Origin: Russula earlei
Lineage: Eukaryota; Basidiomycota; Agaricomycetes; Russulales; Russulaceae
Length of the DNA stretch: 24,928 nucleotides
Direction of reading: 5' to 3'
Assembly (NCBI GenBank): GCA_025769875.1
Contig: JAGFNK010000700.1
Location: 1 to 24,928, forward strand
Made by a program: the position numbers and the translations under genes. The notes under the pieces were generated by a model that worked only from the letters and a program-made list of their open reading frames with translations, did not search any database and was not told the origin of the DNA. Shown piece by piece: positions 1 to 10,522 of the stretch; position 1 is the stretch's first letter; every line of letters begins with the position of its first letter.

Positions 1-304
1 ACAATAAAAGTAAAATATTTCAAGTGCTGAGTAGGCTCTGTTGCGGCCACAAATTATATTACATAAGTAATGACCTTAGTTGAGCACGAAAAATGTGACA
101 AAAAGGTTGAATATAGAAAGTCTACTCATTCCTGGCACAACTTTTAGCCAGGTTAGGGTAAATGTTGTGCTGGAATGAGTAGACTCTCCATATTTAACCT
201 TATTTGTCACATTTTTCGTGCTCAACTAAGGTCATTACTTATGTAATATAATTTGTGGCCGCAACAGAGCCTACTCAGCACTTGAAATATTTTACTTTTA
301 TTGT
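1..304. repeat. Large palindrome (foldback or MITE-like element)
   Basis: Bases 1-141 are the reverse complement of 164-304 with a loop of about 22 bases (142-163). The outer roughly 102 bases of each arm match perfectly, and the few mismatches and two compensating one-base indels lie near the loop. The ends read ACAATAAAAG...CTTTTATTGT. There is no coding capacity. The left end coincides with the window edge, so the true terminus and any target-site duplication cannot be seen. It could be a foldback transposon or MITE, or an inverted duplication at a contig end. Confidence 0.85.
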
Positions 305-447
305 CCACTGAGTTGACTATAAGCAGACTTGACTTATCCCTTCCTGCTCGTTGTGTTAGATCACTCCTGTCACTCCTGTCACTCCCGGAAAATCCTGAAA
401 TCCAAGTTCAAGTTCAACATTCAAGAATTCTCAGTTGGTAAAAGGGG

Positions 448-474
448 CCTCAGTCTTCTACAATAAGACTGAGG
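448..474. repeat. Short hairpin, duplicated at 746-767
   Basis: A perfect 10-bp stem (448-457 with 465-474, arms CCTCAGTCTT and AAGACTGAGG) around a 7-base loop. The central 22 bases (452-473) recur exactly, in the same orientation, at 746-767. The copies are 294 bases apart. They could be remnants of LTR or MITE ends; function unknown. Confidence 0.7.
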
Positions 475-745
475 TCAGTCACACACTCATTTACTGTTGG
501 AGCTTAGAATGAGAGCTCACTTGTGTGTAAAGACTATATGGTAGTTATCTACCTATGAATAAGCTATGTAGTATTGCTACAAGGAAGTTTACTCGGTGTG
601 TAAAGAGCGGGAAAACAACGATAATAATTCGAATTATTTACAATAAGGACGGGTTGCCGTGGCGGCATTAGCGGCTGCACACATTTACTCGCACACATAA
701 CTAATTACTCCTTAGTATTTCTACAGGTCAGAACACTCCTTATAT

Positions 746-767
746 AGTCTTCTACAATAAGACTGAG
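746..767. repeat. Second copy of the 22-base hairpin repeat
   Basis: Exact direct repeat of 452-473, placed right after a TATATAG stretch. The stem is shorter here because the flanks differ. Confidence 0.7.
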
Positions 768-1641
768 TATTTGCTACACAGGCTACTTCCCTGCTTCACA
801 TGCACATTTTGCGCAAATGACACACCTCCTGATCGGTTTGTGTGGCGATACAGTCGACCGGACACGCCCCTCCCGGACCCATTAGCAAGCGGCTTCCATT
901 TTTCGGCGAGTGATTGGCGAATCCAACCTATCGCACGCAAGGCAAAGTCAAGGCAGAACTCGACACTAGTGGATTGTTCCGCGGCTTGATACTACAAAAC
1001 GTGATGCGAATACGTCATGTGAGTCACAATGCGATCGTAACTGTACATTCCGTCTACGCCAGCTTGGAAAAACACTCTATGAGACCTACGAAGGGTGCAA
1101 GCGCGCGTCCTTGTGATATATCCGGTCACCTAGAGTCATCTACCATTCTCCGGTGGACCAGCTCTGTCCTCGAACAATATCCTCGGGTATATTTTGCGAT
1201 CACGATAATTCCTCCTCTCCCTCTCCCCAGACGCTCGTGAGCATTCTCGGGCCTCCTTCGGTGTATAAGCCCATTCCGATCGCAACTTCGGTCAGGTCTT
1301 CGACGTCATACCTGTCCATCACTTACATGCTTCCCAGATGCCTCATGGTGACGCAGAACTGGCGAGTGAGCACCTCTACTATGACCACACTCATGATCAA
1401 CTCTTGGTAGTTATCGATCCTCTACCTTAATCTGGTATTTGTAATAAGTACTTGCGAAGGATGAAGGGGTATACAGTATCAAGAACGATAGCAGTTCAAA
1501 CTCACCTCCTCAATAGACCGATACCATCGGAGTCTTCTGGTCACGAATCCGCACTTGGGCCCGTCAGCTGCTTATGTCGCTAGTAAACTTCGTTGTGTAC
1601 ACGCCATCCGGAAGAGCTTGGCACCGCTGGCTTTACAGGTA

Positions 1642-2318
1642 TCACTGATGCGAGTCATCCAGGTTACATATAAAGTCATGCCAGATGTCCTCGTTGGATA
1701 GGAAAAGTGTAATTGTCGTGCTGACTTGTAGGTCGTTGGTGACTTCCATATCCACGACTTGATCTACACATTCATCTATCCCTGCATCATTGATGCCAGC
1801 AATCATCTTGAACGCATTCCAAACGCAGGTACAGCCTTTCGATGCAACGGTGATACAATCGTTGAATCTGACGTGGTACCACGCCGGGCAATGATATCAG
1901 TCTGGGAAGCTTCCTTTGCAATTCATTCAATTTTCGTGCTCACTTTTATCCCCTCGCGTCCGTGTTCGGGCATCGGTATTCTCACACATGAAGGCGTTTT
2001 TTGCTGGCATTGACATCATCGGGGCAAGTCTTTTCCATGGTGCTTGGCATGAATTCATATAGTATTCAATTTGAGATGTCGCCGCAAGCTATGATATGCT
2101 TCTTGACATCTCTTGTCCCTTCGATGAGGACGGTGAAGGAGTGGGTCGACCTTTCAGTTTGTGTTTTCCTTCTCTGGCAATGACACAATAACATATCTGG
2201 AAGGGTAGTCCGCAGTACAGACATGAACGTTGCGCTTCACCATTTCGGACACATTCACGGAAGGAGGACTAATGATGGAAGCGAGAAACTTGATCGAGCA
2301 TACAATCGTTGGGGCCAT
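1642..2318 (-). pseudogene. Possible decayed unknown gene
   Basis: An ATG at 2318 (minus strand) opens a 54-codon frame that begins MAPTIVCSIKFLASI and stops at TGA 2156-2154. The neighbouring frame carries on with protein-like composition (STHSFTVLIEGTRDVKKH...), which suggests a single-base frameshift. Further downstream the minus frame 1896-1645 is open for 84 codons and includes KMIAGINDAGIDECVDQVVD. I do not recognise any domain. Competing plus-strand frames of similar length exist in 1759-2183, so the strand itself is uncertain. It may be a decayed host gene with introns, or chance open frames. Confidence 0.25.
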
Positions 2319-2788
2319 TGCAAACAATGTTAAAGGCAGTGTGGAGGCGACAAACCCCTTCTGGCTCTGACTCTCTTTCTAATCTAGGTCAACACAGCGA
2401 GAGATGACGCTATACGTCGACTTAGAAGCCTTCCACCAATCATGACATTGCCTGGTGCACTGTTACATGATGGGACCGCAATGCAGTTTACTCAGGGTAG
2501 CACATTTGAAGAATAAGAAGTTGTCTCTTAAGTCTATTCTTGCGCTCCCTCGTTTTCCTGGTTTTTGGGCTACAAATCCCTCGTCCCCCTCACGACCGGT
2601 TCAAGAAAGAGCGTACTTTGTTACGCAGTTCTACTGTTCTAGTCGATCTAATGACGGCAATTCATTCTATTAACGGACTCTGCTAGAAACCATCATCATT
2701 ATCCAGATGTCTCTATTTTATTCACATGATCGCCGTTTACAGTATAAGATACGTATAGAAGACAGCTGCGACGCTTTCAACTGGTATC

Positions 2789-2935
2789 TAGTGATGTGCA
2801 AGGCTCGGCTCCAAGCCGTCCAGCCCCGGCTACCGAGCCATAGAAGCCCGAGCCGAGCCGGGCCTTACAGCCGGCTTTGGAGGGCCCACGGCCCGGCTTG
2901 CACTCGATGAAGCCCGAGCTGGGCCCTCAAGCTAC
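2789..2935. repeat. hAT left end with GC-rich subterminal repeats
   Basis: After the terminal motif, bases 2798-2930 are rich in repeated, partly inverted motifs: AAGCCCGAGC (twice), GGCTCGGC, CCGAGCCGGGCC, GGCCCGGC and GGGCCCTC. This composition differs sharply from the AT-richer flanks. Clustered subterminal repeats of this kind are typical transposase-binding sites in hAT elements; that role is inferred. Confidence 0.65.
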
Positions 2936-5696
2936 AGCTTTATAGTGTTAACGTGACATGACATGTTGACCTTAGTCATGTGCTCAAATTTTAATTCTGA
3001 GTTCCACATTTTTTTTTCCTGTCCATCCATGAACTTGTGCCACTTTTCTGCCACAGAAATACTGCCCAAACACAAGAATCATACTATTCCCACTGTCACT
3101 GAGGATGTCAACAAATACTGCTTCATCACTGCCTCACCCAAAACAGTTACTGACAGCATCAAGAAAGCTTCTTGATGCCTCCAATTTGGTGGCACCCACA
3201 CTCTCTGCCCATAAACATGCTATTGAAGTGAAGTGAGCCAGTGATGAAGCTGCTAAATGACACCAAGCATCCTTGTCTGTGGCATCAGACCTGCCAATTC
3301 CAACATCAACACCTTCATCACCACCTGTCACGGATGCTCAAGAGATCTCTTCTGATTCAGATCATGAGAGCCAACAACCTCGTAAGTGTTTCAACATGCA
3401 CAGCAGATTGTAAACTAATTGATGTTGAATTACAACAGGTAGAAAAAAATCACAAGTCCACACAGCAGTCACTGATGATGAGAACCCTGCATCAACCAAG
3501 GAAGTCCCACAACCCGTGAGCAGCCCACCTATTGAGACTGTGCAAGGTGTGTTGAACCAACAAGTGCATTTTTAGAGTCATCTAATCTATTCTACAGTTC
3601 ATGAAGAGACCCCAATTTGGGTGGATGTGTTTGATGTTGATGGCTTCCTTGCTGACATCGACGTTCAAGCTGTCCCTGAAGTCCTGAAGACTACTCTCAA
3701 AGATTGTAGTCATGATGTCGACCATTTCTTCTCACCATCATATCAGAACAAGCGCAAGAATTATTGAAACTGTTGCATATGCTTGTGAGTGCAATCTGCT
3801 TCTTATGAGCTTTGGTTGTCATGCTCATTCAATTTAGCAAAAAGTCTGCTCAACATCCTGTGTCCCTGGTTGCTGACATGACTACGCTGAGATGACACAT
3901 GCAATCAAGCCATAAGGTATGTCAATTTAGATATTGGTACACATAATGACTAATGCGATTGCATCCTTGTAGGTGGTGTATCAGAAATGGGCAGGAAACC
4001 AATCATTTCCTATTGATGCTACCCAACAATGCTGAGAACTGCTGTAAAGATGCAGAGACCAATAATCAGTCATGCCTTGACCCACATCTCTGGGAGAAAC
4101 CACAGAACACAATTCCATATACTGATGAGCTTTTCCGCAATGCAGCCATTGAGTGGCTTGTGTCTACCAATCAGGTATGCAAAGCTAACTTCTTGAACTT
4201 TGTATTACTTCTCATGAAAATCACAGCCAATCCAAGCCTTTGAACACCCATCGTTTCAGAATATGATTCATGTAGCATCCCATGTGACCAATGGAGTTAA
4301 AATCCCCAATTGCTGCCAAACTTGACAGGCTATCATTGATACATTCAAGCAGCAGTTGACAGCGCTGCATGACAGGTTAAATGTATGAGAAACCCCACAG
4401 CATTCCCACTGTTTTTTTCTAACAACTTTACTCTAGAGTGATATGGTAAAGGGCAAAGTGAGCCTGACATGTGATGTGTGGCAGGCCTCTAACAGTGATG
4501 GATACCTTGCGGTGACCGGATCTTGGATAGAGGAAGTAAATGGCAAGTGGCAAATTCAAAGTGCACTACTCAGCTTCATGCAGCTGAACAATGCACATAA
4601 TGGGACATGCCTTGGACAAGCACTCTTCAAAATTGTATCACGTCTCCATATAGGCCAGAAAGTAAGTGTCAGACACTAAGAAGGGCATCATCTCAATTTA
4701 TTATCTAGATTGGATGTGTGACATGCGACAATGCGACAAACAATAACACCATGTTGGTTGAGTTTGCCAAACACATTCTGACATGATGAGGTGGGACTGG
4801 TGCGAGCAATCTGTGTGAAGGTGCAACCTCACTATTCATGGTCATTTTCACCTTGACATTGGTTGTTGGTAGGCTTGCTCTTCAGCGAAATGTAAACAAC
4901 TTTTCATTGATATTCAAAAATGGGGTGGAGTGAAGATTGTCCACCAACTCCTGATCAACATGGCTGTTTGACATATGTCATGACCTCACAGCTGAGGCAA
5001 CATGTCCAGTACATGATGTGTTTCATGCAAGTAAAGACCACACTAACATATCACAGTTTGTTGACACATTCGTGTATAAGATTGGATGAGAGGAGAAGGA
5101 TCTCATGAGATGTCAGAAGATTGATGATTTGCAGCTCTTGGATGACGAATGGGGAAACATTCGATTATTCAATGATCTTCTTGCTGTGAGATGTGTTGCA
5201 GCTAATCTTTGACTTTTGCTGACATTGTCTAGCATGCTGATAATGCACAGCAGGCATTTTCATCAGATCAGGCAATGACACTGCATCTTGCATTACCTGC
5301 TCTTGAAGTGTTACACAAGGCTTGGTCAAAACATGCTGAGTGTGCAAAATATCTTAAATTTGTGCCTGTGCTGAATGCTGGCTTGGCGAAGATTGAAGAA
5401 TACTATGATCGCACTGCTGAATGTGATGCATATACATTTGCTATGTGTTCAATGACTTCCTACCTCCTGTTTGATATTCTAATAACTTGTTTTAGTACTT
5501 CGCCCATCACAGAAAACAGAACATATTTGCAAATACTGGGGTGATGATAAGTTGGAAAGTATACTTGAGAACACTGAAGAAATGGTCAGTGAATATATTT
5601 TAGGGGATGTCATGAGTGCTTACCAAACTATTTCTGCAGTACAAGAAGCGCTACTTTGAGATGTATGGCAACAATTCAGCACTGGCACCATTACAA

Positions 5697-5701
5697 TGAA
5701 C
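5697..5701. repeat. Gypsy-A target-site duplication, left copy (TGAAC)
   Basis: Five bases directly before the 5' LTR. The right copy (16217-16221) reads CGAAC. The single difference is C to T at a CpG and turns a hAT CGA codon into TGA. Confidence 0.85.
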
Positions 5702-6535
5702 TGTTACGAACCAAGGCCAGGTACTGGCCAGTATATTGTCCTATTTCACTCAAGAGAGACCTCTCTCACCTTGTGTTACCAACTCCCTTCCGTTTCTTGG
5801 GCTATGCCCTCCTGCAGTGCAAGATATTGCTATTGCAAAGGCACCATAACACTGACCAGGCACCCATTTCCTAATCGGGTAATCATAGCAGTGGCAGCCA
5901 CATGGTCACCCAGCCACCAAGAACCCGAAACAGCAGCACAAACTCTTAGAAACTGTTGCATAACTCATCTGATGTCATCAAGGCTCCAATGACATCATGG
6001 CTGACTGAGCGACTCCACAGTGACCTCATAGGCTCACTAAGCGCTCCACAGTGACTATCATAATGATGTCATCGCTCCACAATGATCAGTAATGCACTCA
6101 GTAAGCCTGAAACTTGACACAAGCAAGTTTATGCCTCTGTAGTCCTATTGGATGGTACCAAAGGGTCTAGAATAGTTCCAGTCCTTTGTAATCGACCCTG
6201 TACACTGTATATAAGCCCCAATGAAGCATAGCAGTCATCAGACTGTCCATTTGTGATACTCTCATCTTCCTGGGTACTCCCCCGCGACTGCTCAGTTTAA
6301 AGACTCCCCTCGCTTCCAAGGTACTCTTCAATGACCACCTTGTTTAAAGTCCTCTCACTGCACTGGCCTCCAGTCTTTGCCTCTGCCTCCAGTTACACGT
6401 ACCAGTCCCTATCTGGTACATTCTAGTCATTTGGCTCGTCCTCCTGTTCAACACCGCCTATGCTGTGTACCATCTGTTCTGACCCTTGCCCACCTGCTCC
6501 TGAGTCCACATGGATCAGCAGTACATGTCTTGACA
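5702..6535 (+). repeat. Gypsy-A 5' LTR (834 bp)
   Basis: Runs from TGTTACGAACC to ATGTCTTGACA. It is colinear with 14417-16216 (minus the nested insert) and with the solo copy 17372-18200. It carries a TATATAA box at 6208 and the likely transcription start at 6240. Most differences from the 3' LTR are C/T or G/A changes at CpG positions, for example 5707 (C, versus T at 14422) and 6398 (C, versus T at 16079). Confidence 0.95.
6208..6249 (+). promoter_or_regulatory. Gypsy-A TATA box and transcript 5' end (self-primer)
   Basis: TATATAA at 6208-6214 is followed 32 bases on by AGACTGTCCA (6240-6249). This decamer is the exact reverse complement of the PBS at 6538-6547. Identical TATA-to-decamer spacing occurs in the 3' LTR (15889 to 15921) and the solo LTR (17873 to 17905). 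The placement of the start at 6240 is inferred from this spacing. Confidence 0.75.
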
Positions 6536-6537
6536 TC

Positions 6538-6547
6538 TGGACAGTCT
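6538..6547 (+). promoter_or_regulatory. Gypsy-A primer-binding site (TGGACAGTCT)
   Basis: Lies two bases after the 5' LTR, the usual place for a minus-strand primer site. It pairs perfectly over 10 bases with AGACTGTCCA at the inferred 5' end of the element's own RNA, as in Tf1-type self-priming. No tRNA 3' end is needed to explain it. Confidence 0.75.
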
Positions 6548-6572
6548 CTCATCATCCTTGTATTGACCAGCC

Positions 6573-9082
6573 AATGCTCAAGTGTCCACTCCCAACTCCC
6601 CCACTTTTGTCAACACTTCCCTGCAGTCTCCCTTCTCCTCTCCAGCCCACTCCACGCACTACCCTTTGCCTCCTCACTGAAGACCTCGAACCAGTTGACA
6701 CGTCCTCGCCCCTCAGCATCCTGTACTCCCCAGAAGCCCCACCATCAGTCTCCCGATGTTTCCCAGCCTGTCCCAGGCAACTTTGTCCCTGTTGGCACTC
6801 CCCCTCCAGCGCAGAACGAGCAACAGCAAGTGGACCGTCCTCCCTTGCCTGAAGGCTTCCTCAACCGTCCCTCCCTGCACAGCATTTCGCTTCCATCTGC
6901 ACCAGTACTTCGTCCTCCCCACCACCAATCAGTTCCATGAGCAGTGGTGACCCCTCCACGATTTAAATCACCAAGACTACCTGTTATGCATCCCTACTGC
7001 AGACCAGTTAGCTCGTCGTACCTTCACAGACACTTACACCACTGCCTTTCAAGCATGCGTTGTCCACACTTTTGCGGTGGAACCCTCCAACACTGCCCTC
7101 ACCACTGAATACAACTTAACCCCCTTAGGCATCTGTTCCAATGTTGGGATATACGCCCCAGATGCTGACTTTCCCCTCGGACGCATCGCATACATCTTCA
7201 ATACCTCTTTGTTTAGGAAACTACTTACCTTGCCTGCTATTTACTGCCCTGCTTATGAGGGCTCGTTTTGTCTATCTATTATACATGACTTCTTGGACGG
7301 ATGCCTCGCTTTTGCTTATGGTTACTTACATTTCGAGGAGAACAGTAACCGCATATCCCTACATCACTATTCGACTTACACAGTCAACACTGTATGCTTC
7401 AACCCCCAGTTACTTCACTTCTGTTTCACACCTCGTATCCCTCCTAACCCTCTCGAAATAATCAAGAGGTACCACCTTGAAACCATAGATCTTGCGCACG
7501 GTTCTTAAAAAGTAAGAACCACCCTTGTAATGCTTCAATAAAGATTGAATAAATCTTTCTTCTTTGCCTTGATTAAAGTGCCTTCGAGAACACGCCTTAG
7601 AAGAAGACGAAGAAGAAGATGCTATCACCAGACACATCTTGAGCCTAAATCATTATTGAACTTGGGCCTCCACCGCATTCCCTGTCACCACCTTAACCAA
7701 CCTGCACGACTTACCAGAGATTGAACCACCCCACGAAGACTTCCCCCACCTTATTGTTAAAGAGTTCCTTGGAGTCTTGCCTTTTGGACAACTCTTAAGC
7801 CATGATGAACATGCACTATACCTTGAAACTCTTAGTCGACTTCTGCCACCAGCATGACAACAACTATTATATTGGCACCTTGCTCAAGCAAAGAACATCC
7901 AAGGACAACCAGTTGACTATCAATCCCTACACACCAGTGAATTAAACCTCTGGACCAGAGTCATTCAACCATGCCACCACATCATTACCCACTCCTCGAG
8001 AACAGGATATCACTTATTCTACTTAGCTTGGACTTATATCAGCTACTATCGGCTCACAGTCCAGTTCTACCATCTATGCCTTAACAGAATACAAAGGGAG
8101 GATTGATCCTACATCCAACTTGCAATTGTACCAGGAATACACAATACCTTTGACTGGGAAACTAACTCCTGGTTATACAACGCAGATTACAACCAACCTT
8201 GGGCGATTACCAGCCCAGATGCCTCATATACCGGTCCCCCTACATATTATTCAGTCCCAGCAGTCCTCGAAGCCTCAAGCCTTGTCCCTCGACCCCTCAT
8301 GCCAATCCAAACCACTGTCCCAACCAGTCAAGAACATTGGTCCGCCAGTACAGAAGATACTGAGACAGATCCAGTGGATTACCCAGGTGTAACTGCAAAG
8401 CAGAGTATTGCACGTGCGGTTATCGACCAGACACACCTCCCACTACTAATGGAATCACCCTGTGGATTCCAGGCGATTATCACCTCCCAATTCAGTAGTC
8501 CTGGCTCCTCGACACAGAAGATGTGCAATGCCTCAGCAAGCTCCCTCTAGAGAAACAGTTCCCAATGCAAGAGGATTCCTTGTTGAAAGACCATAACCTC
8601 CTACTCCCCCTGACACCTACGTACCCCTGTTTACCAGTCATATTCCTACACCTGTTGTACCTTCTCAACCCTTTGCGTCGCCACTTGTCGAATCCCCTGA
8701 TAGTATTGACATTAGAAATACTGAACTACATCCTTATTTACCAGAACAATCTTTCTTAGCTTTGAACCTACCTACGCGATTGAAAAGAGAACTACTTGAA
8801 TTCAAGAACTATTGTATGCAGGCTTGGCATTTAAGGACAACACACTTTGTAGTGTATCAACATCCCACCAGAGAGATAAACGACTTTGCTATCTCACCAA
8901 CAGAGTTCAAAGGATACTTGTGGAAAACTCGAGTAGTTTTAACACAAAGTAGCATCACCGAAGAATACTCCCGAATCCACTTGAGAAGACATCAAGGGAG
9001 ACCTGATACCATTCGACTGAAGCTGGCCTACACCATTGCATATCCTTGGAACAACAGCCATTGGACTATAACTGTCATCTAG
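6573..9082 (+). pseudogene. ORF0: decayed coding region between LTR and gag
   Basis: About 2.5 kb of protein-like sequence before gag in three main blocks. Proline-rich start: ATG 6573, shifting frame to about 6940. Block 2 (to 7505), including LLCIPTADQLARRTFTDTY and NVGIYAPDADFPLGRIAYIF, ends at TAA 7506. Block 3 (about 7570-8550) is one frame broken only by TGA at 7657, 7855 and 8104, and includes FPHLIVKEFLGVLPFGQLL and YISYYRLTVQFYHLC. It then shifts to the last block (about 8530-9082), ending PWNNSHWTITVI and TAG at 9080-9082, four bases before the gag ATG. One TAA interrupts near 8590. I recognise no domain. It could be an extra protein, a long Gag N-terminus made separate by decay, or a captured gene. 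Confidence refers to its being coding-derived. Confidence 0.55.
7500..7553 (+). terminator. Hairpin followed by two AATAAA signals inside ORF0
   Basis: Perfect 8-bp stem GGTTCTTA (7500-7507) and TAAGAACC (7513-7520), loop AAAAG, then AATAAA at 7537 and 7548. It falls in a stretch with TAA codons that separates two ORF0 blocks. This resembles a 3'-end processing region, but an intron (GTAAGA at 7512 to a TAG ending 7600) or plain decay is equally possible. Confidence 0.3.
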
Positions 9083-9086
9083 ATCT

Positions 9087-10522
9087 ATGAGCACTAGGAG
9101 AGACATCACTGACAAAGAAGAAAATCTAATCCTGCTCCTATTTGAAAACCTCAGTTACGACACCCAAGATCACTGTTACTGAGGAAGATTTGCGGGTACA
9201 CCTATTATCAACCACAGAAATCTTTCTGACACTTGGTTATACGAAGACGAAAACAATGAAGTTACCACCAAACAACTTAAAGCGGCAGCCCCAGGAGCAG
9301 AGAACGTTAAGACTTCAATCCCTATAACTACACAGGCCTCTTCCTAGACAAACCAGTCAAGTGGAGCCATTCTAGAAAACATTGGGTTTACTATAACAAT
9401 TGAGAAGTCAATTTTACAGCCAGAACAACTCAAGAAGTTACTGCTATCTTAGGAACTGCTCAGAGCACTTGAAGCACTACTCCAGGACCTTCCACCTGGC
9501 GTAATACCCAACAACCTACTCCTCATACAATTAGCAACGTACCACAAGCAGTCCCTCAAACGCTCACTCCAACTAGAATCCAATTACAAGGTTCAGCCCC
9601 ACCTATTGTTACAGCTGCAACAACTCAGAACCCCACCTTTTGGGCAGCTTTGGCCAGTTATTACTACATCAATGGCGACTCCTTTACAGATGAAAGCAAG
9701 AAAGTCACCGCTGCACTAACCCACTTTAAAGTAGGAACACCCGCCAGAGCATGGGCTAGAGAACAAACCACTAAGGCTATGGCTCATACAATAGCAGACT
9801 ATGGATCATGGGACGATTTCAAGAAAGCCTTTGCTGATCACTTCATCCCTGCAGAAGCAGAATTAGCCTCCGCTAACACCATGCACACCTATTATCAAGG
9901 GAAACTACCATTTAATGAATGGTATCAGAAATGGTTGCACCACGCATCATGAGCTACCACCGATGAAAGAACAAAGATGTACGCATTCAGGAAGAACATT
10001 AACCCGGCCCTACATCAGAAAATACTAGGGATCACGCCAACACCAACTACACTTGCAGCCCTTGTCAAAGCAGCAAGAGAATTTGACAACCTTTTTCACC
10101 TATACAACTCCACTGCTTTTCGAGGAGGATGCTCTGTGCATGCCCGAGGATTAAACACTCAAGGATCAGACAATCCTTTGGAAATTGACTTGTACCAAGG
10201 AGAACCTAACGAACGACCTTGGGAATCCAGAAGTGAAAGGAAACCCCTCACAGATGCAGAGAAAGAGTTTCAATGCAAGAACAACCTCTGTTATTATTGT
10301 GGAAAGAACAACCATATGGCAAATCAATGTAGAGCAAAGAAAGCAGCCCAAGGACGCCAACGACAAGGATCTCACCCCCAAACAGTCAGAGCTACAACCA
10401 TCCAAGATGAAAACATTGAACCTATGCAAGAAGAACCCGTTCCTGTTGCATCATTGACAACTTGGAGAGAAACACTTGTGGACTCAATCCTCCGCCCAAG
10501 ATCTGCTCCTATGGATTTTTAA
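9087..10522 (+). pseudogene. gag: Gypsy-A gag (capsid and CCHC nucleocapsid)
   Basis: Gag forms the virus-like particle and binds element RNA. ATG 9087 (MSTRRDITDKEEN), stop TAA 10520-10522, about 478 codons. The N-terminal third reads in one frame and shifts by one base near 9310. The central capsid-like region (9610-10120) includes TNPTFWAALASYYY-like and KVGTPARAWAREQ segments and EWYQKWL. The zinc knuckle CYYCGKNNHMANQC is at 10289-10330 (C-x2-C-x4-H-x4-C), followed by a basic, Gln-rich tail. In-frame TGA codons are at 9180, 9401, 9470 and 9950. The length is normal for a fungal Ty3/gypsy Gag. It starts four bases after the ORF0 stop, suggesting coupled expression if ORF0 was translated. 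The start is chosen as the first ATG after that stop that leads into the conserved frame. Confidence 0.85.
10516..10522 (+). promoter_or_regulatory. Possible gag-pol -1 frameshift site
   Basis: Gag ends GAT TTT TAA, and pol is open in the -1 frame across the same bases (GGA TTT TTA ATT). The run of five T next to the stop would let tRNA-Phe slip back one base into the pol frame. Many Ty3/gypsy elements use -1 or +1 frameshifting between gag and pol; the site here is inferred. Confidence 0.4.

Larger units (their letters stand above)
305..2788. other. Anonymous sequence without a recognisable intact gene
   Basis: About 2.5 kb between the palindrome and the hAT terminus. All reading frames are short and none gives a family I recognise. 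It holds a small CACTCCTGT tandem repeat near 362-387, a duplicated hairpin (448-474 and 746-767), and some minus-strand frames between 1642 and 2318 that look like a decayed gene. The local TATATAG and CTACAATAAGACT motifs near 740-770 might belong to an old LTR, but no paired TG...CA ends with a target duplication were found. Confidence 0.5.

Noticed and set aside
305..770. A complete solo LTR bounded by the 22-base hairpin repeats
   Set aside because: The repeats are not terminal TG...CA ends and are too long to be target duplications.
6377..6940. 187-codon open frame across the 5' LTR end
   Set aside because: It starts in the LTR, upstream of the PBS, and is Pro/Ser/Leu-rich low-complexity sequence. 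Only its downstream part may overlap the proline-rich start of ORF0.
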